In this document: positions 7,937 through 18,982 of the stretch, piece after piece
How positions within the stretch are numbered: the stretch's first letter is position 1
Layout of the letters: every line of letters starts with the position of its first letter
DNA from: Pseudomonas anguilliseptica
Lineage (GTDB): Bacteria > Pseudomonadota > Gammaproteobacteria > Pseudomonadales > Pseudomonadaceae
Direction: 5' to 3'
Assembly: GCF_021375795.1 (NCBI RefSeq)
Contig: NZ_JAEIOI010000001.1
Coordinates: 434,001-498,000, forward strand
Length of the DNA: 64,000 nt
The notes under the pieces: model-generated
Told to the model about the DNA's origin: nothing
Databases searched by the model: none
The model's input: the letters and a program-made list of their open reading frames with translations, nothing else
Position numbers and translations under genes: made by a program

Positions 7937-10351
7937 TTAGAACAGGTCGAGTGGCGCAGCCTCGTCTGCTGGCAGTGGGCTGCCAGGGATGCTCATGCCT
8001 GGGTCGAACTCTCCCATAGGCGGTGGCGAATCTTCGCTCTTGAAGAGCTCGAAGTAGGCGTCCGGTGTATCCGGTGTCGCAGCGCGCCCGCTGTGTGGGT
8101 CTACGCGCAGGGTCAGCAGGCCTTCGGGCTCGGGCAGCAGATGGCTGGGTTTGTCCTTCAGCGCCGCGCCCATGTAGCTCATCCAGATGGGCAGTGCCAC
8201 GGTGCCACCGTATTCGTTGCGACCAAGGCTTTCCGGCTGATCGAAACCAGCCCATACGGTGGTGATGTAGTCGGCGTTGTAACCGGAGAACCAGCTGTCT
8301 TTGGATTCGTTGGTGGTGCCGGTTTTCCCTGCCAGGTCATCCCGGCCCATGGCCATGGCGCGGCGGCCGGTGCCGCGCTTGATCACGTCCTGCAGCATGC
8401 TGGTCATGATGTAGGCGGTACGACCATCAATGATCTGTTCGGCCAGGATCGGCTCGGCTGGCAGTGGTTGATCGCCAACGATTAATGTGGCGCTGCTCTG
8501 TTGGGCACGCAGTTCAATGCCGGCGGGGGTTTGTGCCGGGTTGGCGTTGAACAGCTGCTTGCCGTTACGGTCTTCAATGCGCTCGATCAGATAGGGCTCG
8601 ACCTTGTAGCCGCCATTGGCAAAGGTGCTCCAACCTTCGGCGATCTCCATCGGCGTCAGGCTTGCGGTGCCTAGAGCCAGGGAGAGGTTGGGTGGCAGAT
8701 CCTTGCGTTCAAAACCGAAGCGCTCGATGTAGCTCAGCGTACTGTTGATGCCGAGATCTTGCAGCAGCCGGATCGAAACCAGGTTGCGCGAGCGGTATAG
8801 CGCTTCGCGCAGGCGAATCGGGCCGAGGAAGGTGTTGTTGTCATTCTTCGGTCGCCAGACCTGCGACAGCGCATCGTCGGCGAACACGATCGGTGCATCA
8901 TTCACCAGTGTCGCGGCGGTGTAGCCTTTGTCCAGAGCAGCGCTATAGACGAAGGGCTTGAAACTCGAGCCTGGCTGGCGTTTGGCCTGAGCCGCACGGT
9001 TGTAGTTGCTCTGCTCAAAGGAGAAACCGCCGACCAGGGCGCGAATGGCGCCATTGTTCGGATCAAGCGACACCAGGGCGCTCTGTGCGGCGGGCAACTG
9101 AACAAAACGCAGGCTGCCGTCATCCTGGCGCTGCACGCGGATTAGGTCGCCAATCTGGCTGACGTCCGCAGGCTGCTGTGGGCGTGGGCCAAGGCTGTTG
9201 GTGTTGAGGAAGGGGCGTGCCCATTTCATGCTGTCCCAGGCCACTGCCTGTTCTTCGCCATTGCGCAACAGTACCAGGATGCCGCTCTTTTCCACGCTGG
9301 TGACGATGGCCGGCTCCAGGCCGCCCAGGGATACCTGTTTGCTCAGTTCGCTGAGCCAATTTTCCTTGGTCATGCCCGGCAGGCGGCTTTCCGGGCCGCG
9401 GTAGCCATGGCGCTGATCGTAGGCAATCAAGCCTTCGCGCACCGCGCTGTTGGCGGCGATTTGCAGATCACTGGGCACCGTAGTGGTGACGTTGAAGCCT
9501 TCGGTATAGGCCTCGCTGCCAAACCGACCGACCATCTCTGCGCGGGCCATCTCGGCAATATAAGGCGCAACCAGTTCCGGGGCCGGAACGTGATAACTGA
9601 CGTTGATCGGTTCTGCCAGGGCTTCGTCGTAGCGCTGTTTGTCGATTCGGCCAAGGTTGTACATACGCCCGAGAATCCAGTCGCGGCGCTCAAGTGCGCG
9701 GGTTGGATTGACCAGCGGGTTGAAGCGCGACGGCGCCTTGGGTAGGCCAGCAATCATGGCCATCTGAGCCAGGCTGGTGTCACGAATCGACTTGCCGTAA
9801 TAAACTTGGGCGGCTGCTTCGATACCGTAAGCACGGTTTCCCAGGTAAATCTTGTTCACATAAAGTTCAAGAATTTCGTTCTTACTGAGTTCCCGTTCAA
9901 TTTGCAGTGCAAGAAGTATCTCGTTGATCTTGCGAGAGAAACTTCGCTCGCTGGTAAGGAAGAAGTTCTTCGCTACCTGCATGGTGATGGTGCTGCCGCC
10001 CGATTGGATCTGCCCGCTTTTCACGATTTGCGTTGCAGCGCGCATCAGGCTGGTAAGGTCAACGCCATAATGGTTGGCAAAGTTGTCGTCTTCGGCAGCG
10101 AGCAGCGCACTGATGAAATCCTGAGGAATGTCTGCAAAAGCGATAGGCGAGCGGCGCATTTCGCCAAATTCGGCGATCAGCTTGGCATCACTGCTGTAGA
10201 CCCTCAGTGGGATCTGCAGCTGGATGCTGCGCAAAGATTCGACGGATGGAAGGCTAGGGCTAAGATAGAGGAAGGCCCCGCTGAAACTGAGTACCAAGCC
10301 ACAAAAAACGGCGAGGCAGGACCAGCAGAAAAAACGCAAAAGACGCATCAA
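7937..10351 (-). CDS. mrcA: Penicillin-binding protein 1A (bifunctional peptidoglycan synthase)
   Basis: Class A PBP (ponA in Pseudomonas) that polymerises and cross-links peptidoglycan at the inner membrane. 804 aa. One N-terminal membrane anchor (residues ~5-30). The glycosyltransferase family 51 domain has EDDNFANHYGVD and GGSTITMQVAKN. Then an OB-like insert and the transpeptidase domain with SxxK (GSSFKPF), SRN (YRSRNLVS) and KTGT (GKTGTTNESKDSW). It starts at ATG 10351 or the next ATG codon. Divergent from pilM, the arrangement I recall in other pseudomonads. Confidence 0.96.
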   Translation of the reverse strand: MMRLLRFFCWSCLAVFCGLVLSFSGAFLYLSPSLPSVESLRSIQLQIPLRVYSSDAKLIAEFGEMRRSPIAFADIPQDFISALLAAEDDNFANHYGVDLTSLMRAATQIVKSGQIQSGGSTITMQVAKNFFLTSERSFSRKINEILLALQIERELSKNEILELYVNKIYLGNRAYGIEAAAQVYYGKSIRDTSLAQMAMIAGLPKAPSRFNPLVNPTRALERRDWILGRMYNLGRIDKQRYDEALAEPINVSYHVPAPELVAPYIAEMARAEMVGRFGSEAYTEGFNVTTTVPSDLQIAANSAVREGLIAYDQRHGYRGPESRLPGMTKENWLSELSKQVSLGGLEPAIVTSVEKSGILVLLRNGEEQAVAWDSMKWARPFLNTNSLGPRPQQPADVSQIGDLIRVQRQDDGSLRFVQLPAAQSALVSLDPNNGAIRALVGGFSFEQSNYNRAAQAKRQPGSSFKPFVYSAALDKGYTAATLVNDAPIVFADDALSQVWRPKNDNNTFLGPIRLREALYRSRNLVSIRLLQDLGINSTLSYIERFGFERKDLPPNLSLALGTASLTPMEIAEGWSTFANGGYKVEPYLIERIEDRNGKQLFNANPAQTPAGIELRAQQSSATLIVGDQPLPAEPILAEQIIDGRTAYIMTSMLQDVIKRGTGRRAMAMGRDDLAGKTGTTNESKDSWFSGYNADYITTVWAGFDQPESLGRNEYGGTVALPIWMSYMGAALKDKPSHLLPEPEGLLTLRVDPHSGRAATPDTPDAYFELFKSEDSPPPMGEFDPGMSIPGSPLPADEAAPLDLF

Positions 10352-10420
10352 GATTTTTGGATTTCCAGATAAAAGAACGAGTTAAGCCGAACACAAGGTT
10401 AAAAGAGAAAAACTGATCAC

Positions 10421-10426
10421 ATTATA
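10421..10426 (-). promoter_or_regulatory. Candidate -10 element for mrcA
   Basis: On the minus strand the bases read TATAAT exactly, about 70 nt upstream of the mrcA start. No good -35 hexamer sits 16-18 nt further upstream, so this is tentative. Confidence 0.35.
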
Positions 10427-10451
10427 AGCGGTTTTTTTGCTGGGTAGCCAT

Positions 10452-10480
10452 TTGCGCTTCTGTCAAGACTGTTATTTAAT
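10452..10480 (+). promoter_or_regulatory. Candidate promoter for pilMNOPQ
   Basis: TTGCGC (10452-10457), 17-nt spacer, TTTAAT (10475-10480, five of six -10 matches), about 50 nt before the pilM GTG. The intergenic region is AT-rich, so chance matches are likely. Confidence 0.35.
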
Positions 10481-10505
10481 GTGAAAAAACATAAATAGTC
10501 CGTAA

Positions 10506-11596
<1,091 letters not shown>

Positions 11597-11597
<1 letters not shown>

Positions 11598-12169
11598 TGG
11601 CGCGGATTAACCTACTCCCTTGGCGCGAGCAGTTGCGCGAAGAGCGCAAACAACGGTTTCTGGTAACGCTTGCTGGGGTCTTCATTGTTTCCGCAGGTGC
11701 TGTTTTCTTGGGGGATCAATATCTTGGTGGGGCAATAGAGCAGCAAAATTCTAGAAATGAGTTTATTAGCAGAGAAATTGCTCTTCTAGATGCTCGCATA
11801 AAAGAAATCAGTGAGCTCAAAACGCGTAGGGAGCAGTTGCTGGAGCGTATGAAGATTATTCAGGACCTTCAGGGGAATCGCCCAATTATCGGTCGAGTAT
11901 TTGATCAGTTGGTGAGGACTCTTCCTGATGGTGTTCATTTCACTGCCGTTAAAATGACTGGGAAAAATATTGCGATTGTCGGGGCAGCTGAGTCCAATAA
12001 CCGTGTTTCTAATCTGATGCGCAATCTTGATTCTTCTGATTGGCTGACTGCTCCGAATCTAACTGAGGTCAAGTCTGTGACCGCCGGTGCGGTGGATCAG
12101 GCGAATGTGTTTACACTCAGTGTTCAGCAAACTCAGCCTGGCGCTGATGTGCAGGAGGCTAAGCAATGA
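11597..12169 (+). CDS. pilN: Type IV pilus assembly protein PilN
   Basis: Bitopic inner-membrane protein; 190 aa. The conserved cytoplasmic INLLPWR motif (residues 4-10), known in the family to dock into PilM, is present. One membrane helix follows (residues ~22-40), then a coiled coil (RIKEISELKTRREQLLERMK) and a periplasmic domain that pairs with PilO. From within this gene onward the codons become clearly AT-rich. Overlaps pilM by one base and pilO by four. Confidence 0.95.
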
Positions 12170-12789
12170 GTTTAAATGATTCGCTGGAAAGCCTGCGGAA
12201 AATTGATATCAATGATTTGGATTTCAACAATGTTGGCTCATGGCCGGTAGCTGTTAAGTTTATTGCTGGTGTAATAGTTTTCGTGGCTGTTTTGGCTCTT
12301 GGATATAATTTTCACCTGAAAGATTTGCAGTTACAGCTAGAAGCGCAGCAGGCTCAGGAATTGTCGCTTAAAGAGCAGTTTTCAAGTAAGGCATTCCAGG
12401 CTGCTAACCTAGAGGCCTACAAGGAACAGATGCAGGAAATGGAGGTTTCCTTTGGTGCGCTGCTCAAACAGTTACCCAGTGATACTGAGGTTCCTGGGCT
12501 TCTTGAGGATATTACAAGGACTGGTCTAGGTAGTGGGCTTGAGTTTGAGGAAATAAAGCTTTTGCCTGAAGCTGTTCAGCAGTTTTACATTGAGTTGCCT
12601 ATCCAGATAAAAGTTGTCGGCTCCTATCATGATCTTGCGACTTTTGTCAGTGGCGTGGCAAGTTTGCCAAGGATCGTAACTCTCCATGACTTTGAGCTTG
12701 TTCCCGTTGAGGTTGGTGGCGTGAGTACGCTAAGAATGAGTATCTTGGCTAAGACGTATCGTTATAATGATAAGGGGATTGTTAAATGA
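12166..12789 (+). CDS. pilO: Type IV pilus assembly protein PilO
   Basis: Partner of PilN in the periplasmic alignment subcomplex. 207 aa: short cytoplasmic start, one transmembrane helix (residues ~29-47, VKFIAGVIVFVAVLALGYNF), a coiled-coil stretch rich in Gln/Glu/Leu, then a ferredoxin-like periplasmic domain. Its start and stop both overlap neighbours by four bases. AT-rich codon choice like pilN, pilP and pilQ. Confidence 0.95.
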   Translation: MSLNDSLESLRKIDINDLDFNNVGSWPVAVKFIAGVIVFVAVLALGYNFHLKDLQLQLEAQQAQELSLKEQFSSKAFQAANLEAYKEQMQEMEVSFGALLKQLPSDTEVPGLLEDITRTGLGSGLEFEEIKLLPEAVQQFYIELPIQIKVVGSYHDLATFVSGVASLPRIVTLHDFELVPVEVGGVSTLRMSILAKTYRYNDKGIVK

Positions 12790-13310
12790 GAGGGCATCTC
12801 CTTTTTCTTACTATGTTTTGTCTTTTACTTGGTGGTTGTGGTTCGGGTAGTGACTTTTCTGATCTGCAAGCATTTATGGATGAGGTTCGTGCGCGACCTA
12901 AAGGTGCAATCGAACCTATGCCAAAATTTCAGCCTTATGAGAGTTTCACCTACAGCGCGGCATCCATGCGCAATCCTTTTCAGCCACCAGTAAAGCTTGA
13001 TCTGGCAAGTCGTCCGAAGGGGTCGCCAGATGTTAAGCCGGATGAGTCAAGAACTAAGCAGTTTTTGGAAGATTTTAATATTGAGACATTCCAGATGGTT
13101 GGGACTCTTTCCAATGGAGCTGGGGTTTTTGCGCTAATTAGTGGTGCGAGTGGCGTGCATCGTGTGCGCGTAGGGGATTACTTGGGGCGTAATCATGGTC
13201 GGATTATGTCTATAGATGAGGCCAAAATAGATGTCGTTGAGATTGTCCCCGATGGTGAGGGTGGCTGGTTAGAGCGCCCGCGCAGTCTCTCTCTCAAGGA
13301 GCGCTCTTAA
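12786..13310 (+). CDS. pilP: Type IV pilus inner-membrane lipoprotein PilP
   Basis: 174-aa lipoprotein that connects PilN/PilO to the secretin PilQ. Signal MRGHLLFLTMFCLLLGGC with lipobox LGGC (Cys18), an unstructured segment including the conserved SMRNPFQPP sequence, and a C-terminal beta-rich HR domain (FQMVGTLSNGAGVFALI...HRVRVGDYLGRNHG). Overlaps pilO by four bases; pilQ follows after 15 nt. Confidence 0.95.
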   Translation: MRGHLLFLTMFCLLLGGCGSGSDFSDLQAFMDEVRARPKGAIEPMPKFQPYESFTYSAASMRNPFQPPVKLDLASRPKGSPDVKPDESRTKQFLEDFNIETFQMVGTLSNGAGVFALISGASGVHRVRVGDYLGRNHGRIMSIDEAKIDVVEIVPDGEGGWLERPRSLSLKERS

Positions 13311-13325
13311 TAGAGTGAAACAGAT

Positions 13326-15470
13326 ATGAAGAAAAATAATTGGTCTGCCCAGTGGGATTTTTCAATGAATAACTACTTTTCACGCTTTACTTTATCTTTA
13401 GTTACTATTTTTTTATCGCAACAGCTAGTTGCTGCAGACTTGCAGTCTCTCGATGTGGCCGCTTTGCCAGGTGATCGGGTTGAGTTGAAAATCACTTTCG
13501 ATGAGCCGGTATTGGCTCCTCGGGGCTACACCATTGAGCAGCCGGCACGTATTGCTCTTGATTTGCCTGGGGTATCGAGCAAGCTGGGTGTTAAGAATAA
13601 AGAGCTAGGTGTAGGTAATGCGCGTAGCGTAACTGTTGTTGAGGCTAAGGATCGGACAAGGCTGATTATTAATCTGACCAATTTGGCTCCTTACAGTACT
13701 CGGGCCGAAGGTAATGTTCTATTTATTGTGGTGGGCGAAAGCGCATCTAGCTTGGCTGCCACGGCTCAGCCAGCGACGGCTGTGAGTGCTTACGCGGCGG
13801 CGCCTGCGAAGCAATATGCTCCTAGAGAGCGTGCAATCAAAGCCATAGATTTTCAGCGGGGCGAGCAGGGCGAAGGTAATGTAGTTATTACTTTGTCTGA
13901 TGCAACCTTAAGTCCTGATATTCAGGATCAGGGAGGGAAAATTCGACTGGGTTTTGCAAAGACTCAGTTGCCAGAGTCCTTGCGTGTTCGTTTGGATGTT
14001 AAGGATTTTGCAACTCCTGTGCAGTTTGTTAGTGCTGCAGAGTCTAGTGGGCAAGCAAGCATAGTGATTGAGCCAAGTGGTAGTTATGACTATCTCGCTT
14101 ATCAGGCGGATAATAAACTGACACTAAGCATTAAGCCGCTGACTCAGGATGAGGTGGAGCGTCGTAAAAGCGAGAGTTTTGCCTACAGTGGTGAGAAGCT
14201 GTCCCTTAACTTTCAAGATATTGACGTGCGCTCAGTTCTTCAGTTGATTGCTGATTTTACTGACTTGAACTTGGTCGCTAGTGACACTGTCAAAGGTAAT
14301 ATAACCCTGCGTCTGCAGAATGTTCCTTGGGATCAAGCGCTTGATCTGGTTCTTAAAACTAAAGGCTTGGATAAGCGGAAAGTAGGTAACGTCTTGCTGG
14401 TTGCTCCGGCAGACGAAATTGCCGCTCGTGAGCGCCAAGAGCTGGAGGCGCAAAAGCAGATAGCTGAGCTAGCTCCTTTGCGTCGTGAGCTGATTCAGGT
14501 TAACTACGCTAAAGCTTCTGATATGGCTAAGTTGTTTCAGTCTGTAACAAGTGCTGATGGCGTGAGTGATGATCGTGGTTCAATTACTGTAGATGATCGT
14601 ACTAACAGTATTATTGCATATCAAACGCAAGATCGCCTTGATGAGTTGCGGAGGATTGTCGCGCAGTTAGATGTTGCTGTCCGTCAAGTTATGATTGAGG
14701 CTCGTATTGTTGAGGCGAATGTTGATTATGATAAGGCGTTGGGTGTCAATTGGCGTGGTGCAAGCGTGGGTGACACCAGCTACGTGATCAGTGGGCGTGG
14801 TGGCAACAGGGTTGGTGCGCCAGGGTATGGTCAGAATATTCCAAACGTGCAAAATCCTACTCCTTCCTTAGGGAACTTTGTTGATATGGGTGCTGCTGGT
14901 GCTACATCAGGATTTGGTATTGGTTTTATAACGAATAATGCCATTCTTGATCTTGAACTTTCAGCAATGGAAAAGACGGGTAATGGTGAGGTTGTATCTC
15001 AGCCGAAAGTTGTTACTGCTGATAAAGAGACTGCAAAAATACTGAAGGGTTCTGAAGTTCCATATCAGGAGGCTAGTTCTAGTGGGGCAACGAGTACTTC
15101 GTTTAAAGAAGCTGCGCTGTCTCTTGAGGTGACTCCTCAAATTACTCCGGATAATCGGATCATTATCGAAGTTAAGGTCACTAAGGATGCGCCAGATTTC
15201 TCTCAGGCTGCATCTACTGGTGGTGTGCCGTCAATTTCAAAGAACGAAGTTAATGCTAAGGTTCTTGTTTCTGATGGTGAAACGATTGTAATTGGTGGTG
15301 TGTTTACTAATACGCAGTCGAAGTCAGTTGATAAGGTGCCTTTCCTTGGCGATGTTCCATATATTGGTCGGTTCTTCAAACGCGATCTAGTTCAGGACAA
15401 GAAGTCAGAACTTCTGATCTTCCTCACTCCGCGCATCATGAACAACCAAGCCGTCGCGGTGAGTCGTTGA
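13326..15470 (+). CDS. pilQ: Type IV pilus secretin PilQ
   Basis: Outer-membrane secretin through which the pilus fibre exits. 714 aa from ATG 13326; a second ATG at 13365 ([13 protein letters not shown]) starts directly at the signal peptide and is a realistic alternative. Domains in order: two AMIN domains that bind peptidoglycan ([16 protein letters not shown] first), STN/N0 ([20 protein letters not shown]), secretin N1 repeat, and the secretin core ([37 protein letters not shown]). AT-rich compared with aroK downstream. aroK starts 4 bases after its stop. Confidence 0.96.
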   Translation: MKKNNWSAQWDFSMNNYFSRFTLSLVTIFLSQQLVAADLQSLDVAALPGDRVELKITFDEPVLAPRGYTIEQPARIALDLPGVSSKLGVKNKELGVGNARSVTVVEAKDRTRLIINLTNLAPYSTRAEGNVLFIVVGESASSLAATAQPATAVSAYAAAPAKQYAPRERAIKAIDFQRGEQGEGNVVITLSDATLSPDIQDQGGKIRLGFAKTQLPESLRVRLDVKDFATPVQFVSAAESSGQASIVIEPSGSYDYLAYQADNKLTLSIKPLTQDEVERRKSESFAYSGEKLSLNFQDIDVRSVLQLIADFTDLNLVASDTVKGNITLRLQNVPWDQALDLVLKTKGLDKRKVGNVLLVAPADEIAARERQELEAQKQIAELAPLRRELIQVNYAKASDMAKLFQSVTSADGVSDDRGSITVDDRTNSIIAYQTQDRLDELRRIVAQLDVAVRQVMIEARIVEANVDYDKALGVNWRGASVGDTSYVISGRGGNRVGAPGYGQNIPNVQNPTPSLGNFVDMGAAGATSGFGIGFITNNAILDLELSAMEKTGNGEVVSQPKVVTADKETAKILKGSEVPYQEASSSGATSTSFKEAALSLEVTPQITPDNRIIIEVKVTKDAPDFSQAASTGGVPSISKNEVNAKVLVSDGETIVIGGVFTNTQSKSVDKVPFLGDVPYIGRFFKRDLVQDKKSELLIFLTPRIMNNQAVAVSR

Positions 15471-15474
15471 TTCA

Positions 15475-15993
15475 GTGCGAAACTTGATCCTTGTAGGCCC
15501 GATGGGGGCAGGTAAGAGCACCATCGGGCGTTTGCTTGCTAAAGAGTTGCGGTTGCCGTTCAAGGACTCTGATAAAGAGATTGAGCAGCGCACCGGCGCG
15601 GATATTCCTTGGATCTTCGATGTTGAAGGTGAGCAGGGTTTTCGCGAGCGTGAGCAGGCGGTGATCGCTGATCTTTGTGATGCGGGCGATATGGTGTTGG
15701 CGACTGGCGGTGGTGCGGTTATGCGTGCTGAAAACCGTGACGCCCTTAAGCGCGGTGGCTATGTGGTTTATTTGCATGCTTCTGTTGAGCAGCAGGTGGA
15801 CCGTACTTCTAGAGATCGCAATCGACCGTTGTTGCGTGCGGCAGATCCGGGCAAGGTTTTGGCAGACCTGCTTGCGATTCGTGACCCGCTTTATCGTGAG
15901 ATTGCCGATATCGTGGTGGAAACCGACGAGCGTCCGCCTCGTCTGGTGGTGCAAGAGATCCTGGAGCGTCTTGAGGCGCTTTCTTCCCGTTAA
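15475..15993 (+). CDS. aroK: Shikimate kinase
   Basis: Phosphorylates shikimate at the 3-OH using ATP, step five of the shikimate pathway. 172 aa from a GTG ([16 protein letters not shown]). P-loop GPMGAGKST, shikimate-binding DSD and the ATGGGAV glycine motif, and the LID-region arginines in RDRNRPLL are all visible. Placed between pilQ and aroB as in other gammaproteobacteria. Codon use returns to GC-rich here. Confidence 0.96.
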   Translation: MRNLILVGPMGAGKSTIGRLLAKELRLPFKDSDKEIEQRTGADIPWIFDVEGEQGFREREQAVIADLCDAGDMVLATGGGAVMRAENRDALKRGGYVVYLHASVEQQVDRTSRDRNRPLLRAADPGKVLADLLAIRDPLYREIADIVVETDERPPRLVVQEILERLEALSSR

Positions 15994-16042
15994 AGCGCAG
16001 GCTGAACTGCGCTATCCTAGCCCCCTTTGTAACCTGGGGGCT
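15994..16042 (+). promoter_or_regulatory. Tandem hairpins in the aroK-aroB gap
   Basis: Hairpin 1: AGCGCAG (15994-16000) with CTGCGCT (16007-16013), 6-nt loop. Hairpin 2: AGCCCCC (16019-16025) with GGGGGCT (16036-16042), 10-nt loop. Both stems are perfect. The second ends three bases before the aroB ATG and contains the only G-rich stretch that could act as its ribosome binding site. They fill the whole 51-nt gap. Confidence 0.6.
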
Positions 16043-16044
16043 TT

Positions 16045-17148
16045 ATGCAGACTCTTCATGTCGATCTTGGTGAACGCAGCTACCCGATCTATATCGGTGC
16101 CGAGCTGTTAGCGCGTGCGGACTTGCTGGCTGCCCATATAGTGGGGCGGCAAGTCGCAATCGTGACCAATGAGACAGTCGCTCCTCTTTATCTGGCCGCG
16201 CTTGAGCGGTCGCTCGCGGGCTATACCGTTACCTCGGTGATTCTTCCTGATGGTGAAGGCTACAAAACCTGGGAAACCCTGCAGCTGATTTTTGATGGGC
16301 TATTGGGGGTGCGGCATGATCGGCGCACAACAGTGATTGCCTTGGGTGGCGGTGTAATTGGTGATATGGCGGGTTTTGCTGCTGCCTGTTATCAGCGTGG
16401 CGTAAATTTTATCCAGGTGCCAACAACGCTGCTGTCGCAGGTCGATTCATCCGTTGGCGGCAAAACCGGTATCAACCACCCGCTGGGTAAGAACATGGTC
16501 GGCGCGTTTTACCAGCCGCAAGCTGTGTTGATTGATACGGGCACGTTGGTTACGTTGCCGGCTCGTGAGTTGTCTGCTGGTCTTGCCGAAGTAATCAAGT
16601 ACGGCCTGATATGTGACGAGCCTTTTCTGTCATGGCTCGAGGAGCATATGCCTGCGTTGCGTGCGCTTGATCCGCGGGCGTTGACCGCTGCAATTGCTCG
16701 CTCCTGTGCGGCCAAAGCACGTGTGGTGGCGGCCGATGAGCGTGAGTCCGGGGTGCGTGCCACCTTGAACCTCGGGCATACCTTCGGCCATGCCATAGAG
16801 ACGCACCAGGGGTACGGTGTCTGGCTGCATGGCGAGGCGGTTGCCGCTGGCACGATCATGGCGTTGGATATGTCTGAGCGCTTGGGCTGGATTACGGCTG
16901 CAGAGCGTGAGCGTGCAGTGCGTTTATTTGTCGCAGCGGGTTTGCCTGTGGTGCCGCCGCAAGATATGACGGCCGAGGATTTTATGGGGCATATGGCGGT
17001 CGACAAGAAAGTCCTCGATGGTAAGTTGCGTTTGGTGTTGTTGCGTGGCTTGGGCGAGGCGGTGGTAACCGGTGATTTTCCCCGGGAAATTTTGAATGCC
17101 ACGCTGAGCGCAGATTATGCGGCGCAGCTGGCTCAGCTTAAAAACTAA
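16045..17148 (+). CDS. aroB: 3-dehydroquinate synthase
   Basis: NAD- and zinc-dependent enzyme converting DAHP to 3-dehydroquinate, step two of the shikimate pathway. 367 aa. Visible: [32 protein letters not shown] (NAD binding), [12 protein letters not shown], and zinc ligands including the histidines in [11 protein letters not shown]. The start at 16045 follows a stem-loop that may control translation. In an operon with aroK upstream and a SPOR protein 10 nt downstream. Confidence 0.97.
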   Translation: MQTLHVDLGERSYPIYIGAELLARADLLAAHIVGRQVAIVTNETVAPLYLAALERSLAGYTVTSVILPDGEGYKTWETLQLIFDGLLGVRHDRRTTVIALGGGVIGDMAGFAAACYQRGVNFIQVPTTLLSQVDSSVGGKTGINHPLGKNMVGAFYQPQAVLIDTGTLVTLPARELSAGLAEVIKYGLICDEPFLSWLEEHMPALRALDPRALTAAIARSCAAKARVVAADERESGVRATLNLGHTFGHAIETHQGYGVWLHGEAVAAGTIMALDMSERLGWITAAERERAVRLFVAAGLPVVPPQDMTAEDFMGHMAVDKKVLDGKLRLVLLRGLGEAVVTGDFPREILNATLSADYAAQLAQLKN

Positions 17149-17158
17149 CGAGTGGCCC

Positions 17159-18742
17159 ATGACAAGTTTGCATGCTGACGAGGCGTTTCTCGATCACTAC
17201 CAGTTCACCCATGATCCCTTCGCATCCCGGGTGCCAGGGTTCAAATTCTTCCCGGCGCAGCGCAAGCCGGTATTGGGACAGCTGCATCACCTGGCGCGAT
17301 ACAGTCAGTTGTTGCTGGTGGTCAGTGGCCCGGATGGCAGCGGTAAGACGTTGCTGCGCCAGGCGCTGGTTGCGAGCACCAACAAGCAGGCCGTGCAGAG
17401 TGTTGTGGTTTCTGCGAAGGGCGCTTCTGATCCTGCGAGCATTCTGCGTCAGGTTGCTCAGGGCTTGCAGGTGCAACGTCCAGAGTTGCCGGCGATTTTG
17501 GCCCAGGTCGGGCAGTTGGCGCTGACTGGGCAGGAAGTCTATGTGCTGGTTGATGATGCCGAGGATCTCAGTGACGCCGCGTTGACCAGTCTGCTGACTC
17601 TGGCGGGTGGCAATGCCGAGGGGCGTCCTCACGTTTTCCTGTTTGCCGAGTCGCAGCTGTTGCCGCGCCTTGAGCAGGTTGCGGCAGGCGATGAATGTTT
17701 CCATGTCATTGAGTTGCAGCCCTATAGCGAAGACGAGACCCGCGAGTACATGGCGCAGCGTCTGGAAGGGGCTGGGCAGGGTATTGAAGTCTTCAGTGAT
17801 GATCAGGTCGCCGACATTCATGATCAGTCCGCCGGCTGGCCGGGTGCGATCAACCAGGTTGCTCGCGAAACGCTGGTGGATTCAATGCTGGCGCGGCGCG
17901 GTGCAGTGGGGCGTGGAGGGTTTGCCTTTAGTTTGCCGCGCAACCATCTATTGGCGCTGTGCGTCGTCGCTGTGGGTGTTCTCGCCGCCTGGTTTATGCA
18001 GGGGCGTGTGGTTGAGGATGCTGAGGCGCCAGTGATTGCACAGTTGCCGCTGGGTGGCGACGCTGCGCCTCCTGCTGTGGTGGCGGGCGCGGCAGCACCT
18101 GCTGCGCCTGCGGTTGCACCTGCTATTCAGTTTGAGGGTGCCAACCAGCCGTTGCCGCTGCCTTTGGTGGGTGAGGCGCAGCCGGTCATTCGTGAGCCTC
18201 TGGCTCAGGCTGCTGGATTGAGTGGCGCGGAAGAGGCTGATGTTGCAGGGGTGCCATCTACTCCTGAGTTGGTTGCTGAGGCAGCGCCAGCGCGCCCTGC
18301 AGCGATTCCGGGTGTGCCGGCTACGCCGGTTGCGCCTGCTGTCGCTGAGCCTGTAAAGGTTGCGCCTCCGGTTGCTCCGGTGGTGAAGCCTGCTGCGCCG
18401 GTTGCAAAACCGCAGGTATCGACCCCTCCTGCCAAACCGGCGACTTCGGCTGTTGGTGGTGATTGGTATGCAGCTCAGGCTGGCTCGCGTTTTACCCTGC
18501 AGATACTCGGTGCTCGTCTGGAAAGTGGCGCGCAGGCTTTTGTAAAAGCCCATGGTGCGGATTACCACTATTTCAAGAAGCAGCATCAGGGTAAGCCGCT
18601 GTACGTAGTGACCTATGGTAGCTTTGCAACCCGTGAGGCAGCTCAGGCGGCCTTGCGCACCTTGCCTGCCAAGGTGCAGGCTGGTAAGCCGTGGCCACGC
18701 AACTTTGCCGGCATTCAGCAAGAGATTGCCCAGGCACGCTAG
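17159..18742 (+). CDS. DamX-like AAA ATPase with C-terminal SPOR domain
   Basis: 527-aa bitopic membrane protein, the usual neighbour of aroB. I chose ATG 17159 (MTSLHADEAFLDHY) over earlier codons inside aroB. N-terminal ExeA-like AAA domain with Walker A GPDGSGKT (residues ~57-64) and Walker B-like VYVLVDDAEDL. One transmembrane helix (LALCVVAVGVLAAWF, near residue 270). A long Ala/Pro/Val-rich linker follows, then a SPOR domain over the last ~85 residues (FTLQILGARLESGAQAF...LYVVTYGSFATREAAQ) that binds denuded septal peptidoglycan. DamX in E. coli affects cell division; that role is inferred here. E. coli DamX lacks an intact ATPase core. Confidence 0.87.
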   Translation: MTSLHADEAFLDHYQFTHDPFASRVPGFKFFPAQRKPVLGQLHHLARYSQLLLVVSGPDGSGKTLLRQALVASTNKQAVQSVVVSAKGASDPASILRQVAQGLQVQRPELPAILAQVGQLALTGQEVYVLVDDAEDLSDAALTSLLTLAGGNAEGRPHVFLFAESQLLPRLEQVAAGDECFHVIELQPYSEDETREYMAQRLEGAGQGIEVFSDDQVADIHDQSAGWPGAINQVARETLVDSMLARRGAVGRGGFAFSLPRNHLLALCVVAVGVLAAWFMQGRVVEDAEAPVIAQLPLGGDAAPPAVVAGAAAPAAPAVAPAIQFEGANQPLPLPLVGEAQPVIREPLAQAAGLSGAEEADVAGVPSTPELVAEAAPARPAAIPGVPATPVAPAVAEPVKVAPPVAPVVKPAAPVAKPQVSTPPAKPATSAVGGDWYAAQAGSRFTLQILGARLESGAQAFVKAHGADYHYFKKQHQGKPLYVVTYGSFATREAAQAALRTLPAKVQAGKPWPRNFAGIQQEIAQAR

Positions 18743-18766
18743 CTGATACACTTCAGCGCTTGTGCT

Positions 18767-18798
18767 GACCGGTTGGTCGTTACCACGACCTTCCGGTC
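18767..18798 (+). terminator. Candidate terminator/hairpin after the aro operon
   Basis: GACCGG-tt-GGTCGT, loop TACC, ACGACC-tt-CCGGTC: a long symmetric stem with one internal TT/TT mismatch, 25 bases after the SPOR gene stop. The T-rich tract afterwards is weak (TTATCCTTCGTTTTC). Confidence 0.5.
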
Positions 18799-18847
18799 TT
18801 ATCCTTCGTTTTCGCGACATATGTTTTCAAGGCTTCGTCACTAAGAT

Positions 18848-18876
18848 TTGTGACGGCCTAGGTGGGTATGTACAAT
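18848..18876 (+). promoter_or_regulatory. Candidate sigma-70 promoter for gltBD
   Basis: TTGTGA (18848-18853), exactly 17 nt, TACAAT (18871-18876), about 105 nt before the gltB start. Four and five of six consensus matches; the best promoter-like pattern in the gap. Confidence 0.5.
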
Positions 18877-18982
18877 GACTACCCTTTCGCCTGCGCAAAG
18901 CTGGGGCTTAGTCCTGCGCGTATGGTAAGTGGTTGAATTAGAAAGTAATTGCCTTGTGATAGGCCGTCTGGTGAGAGTCCCT

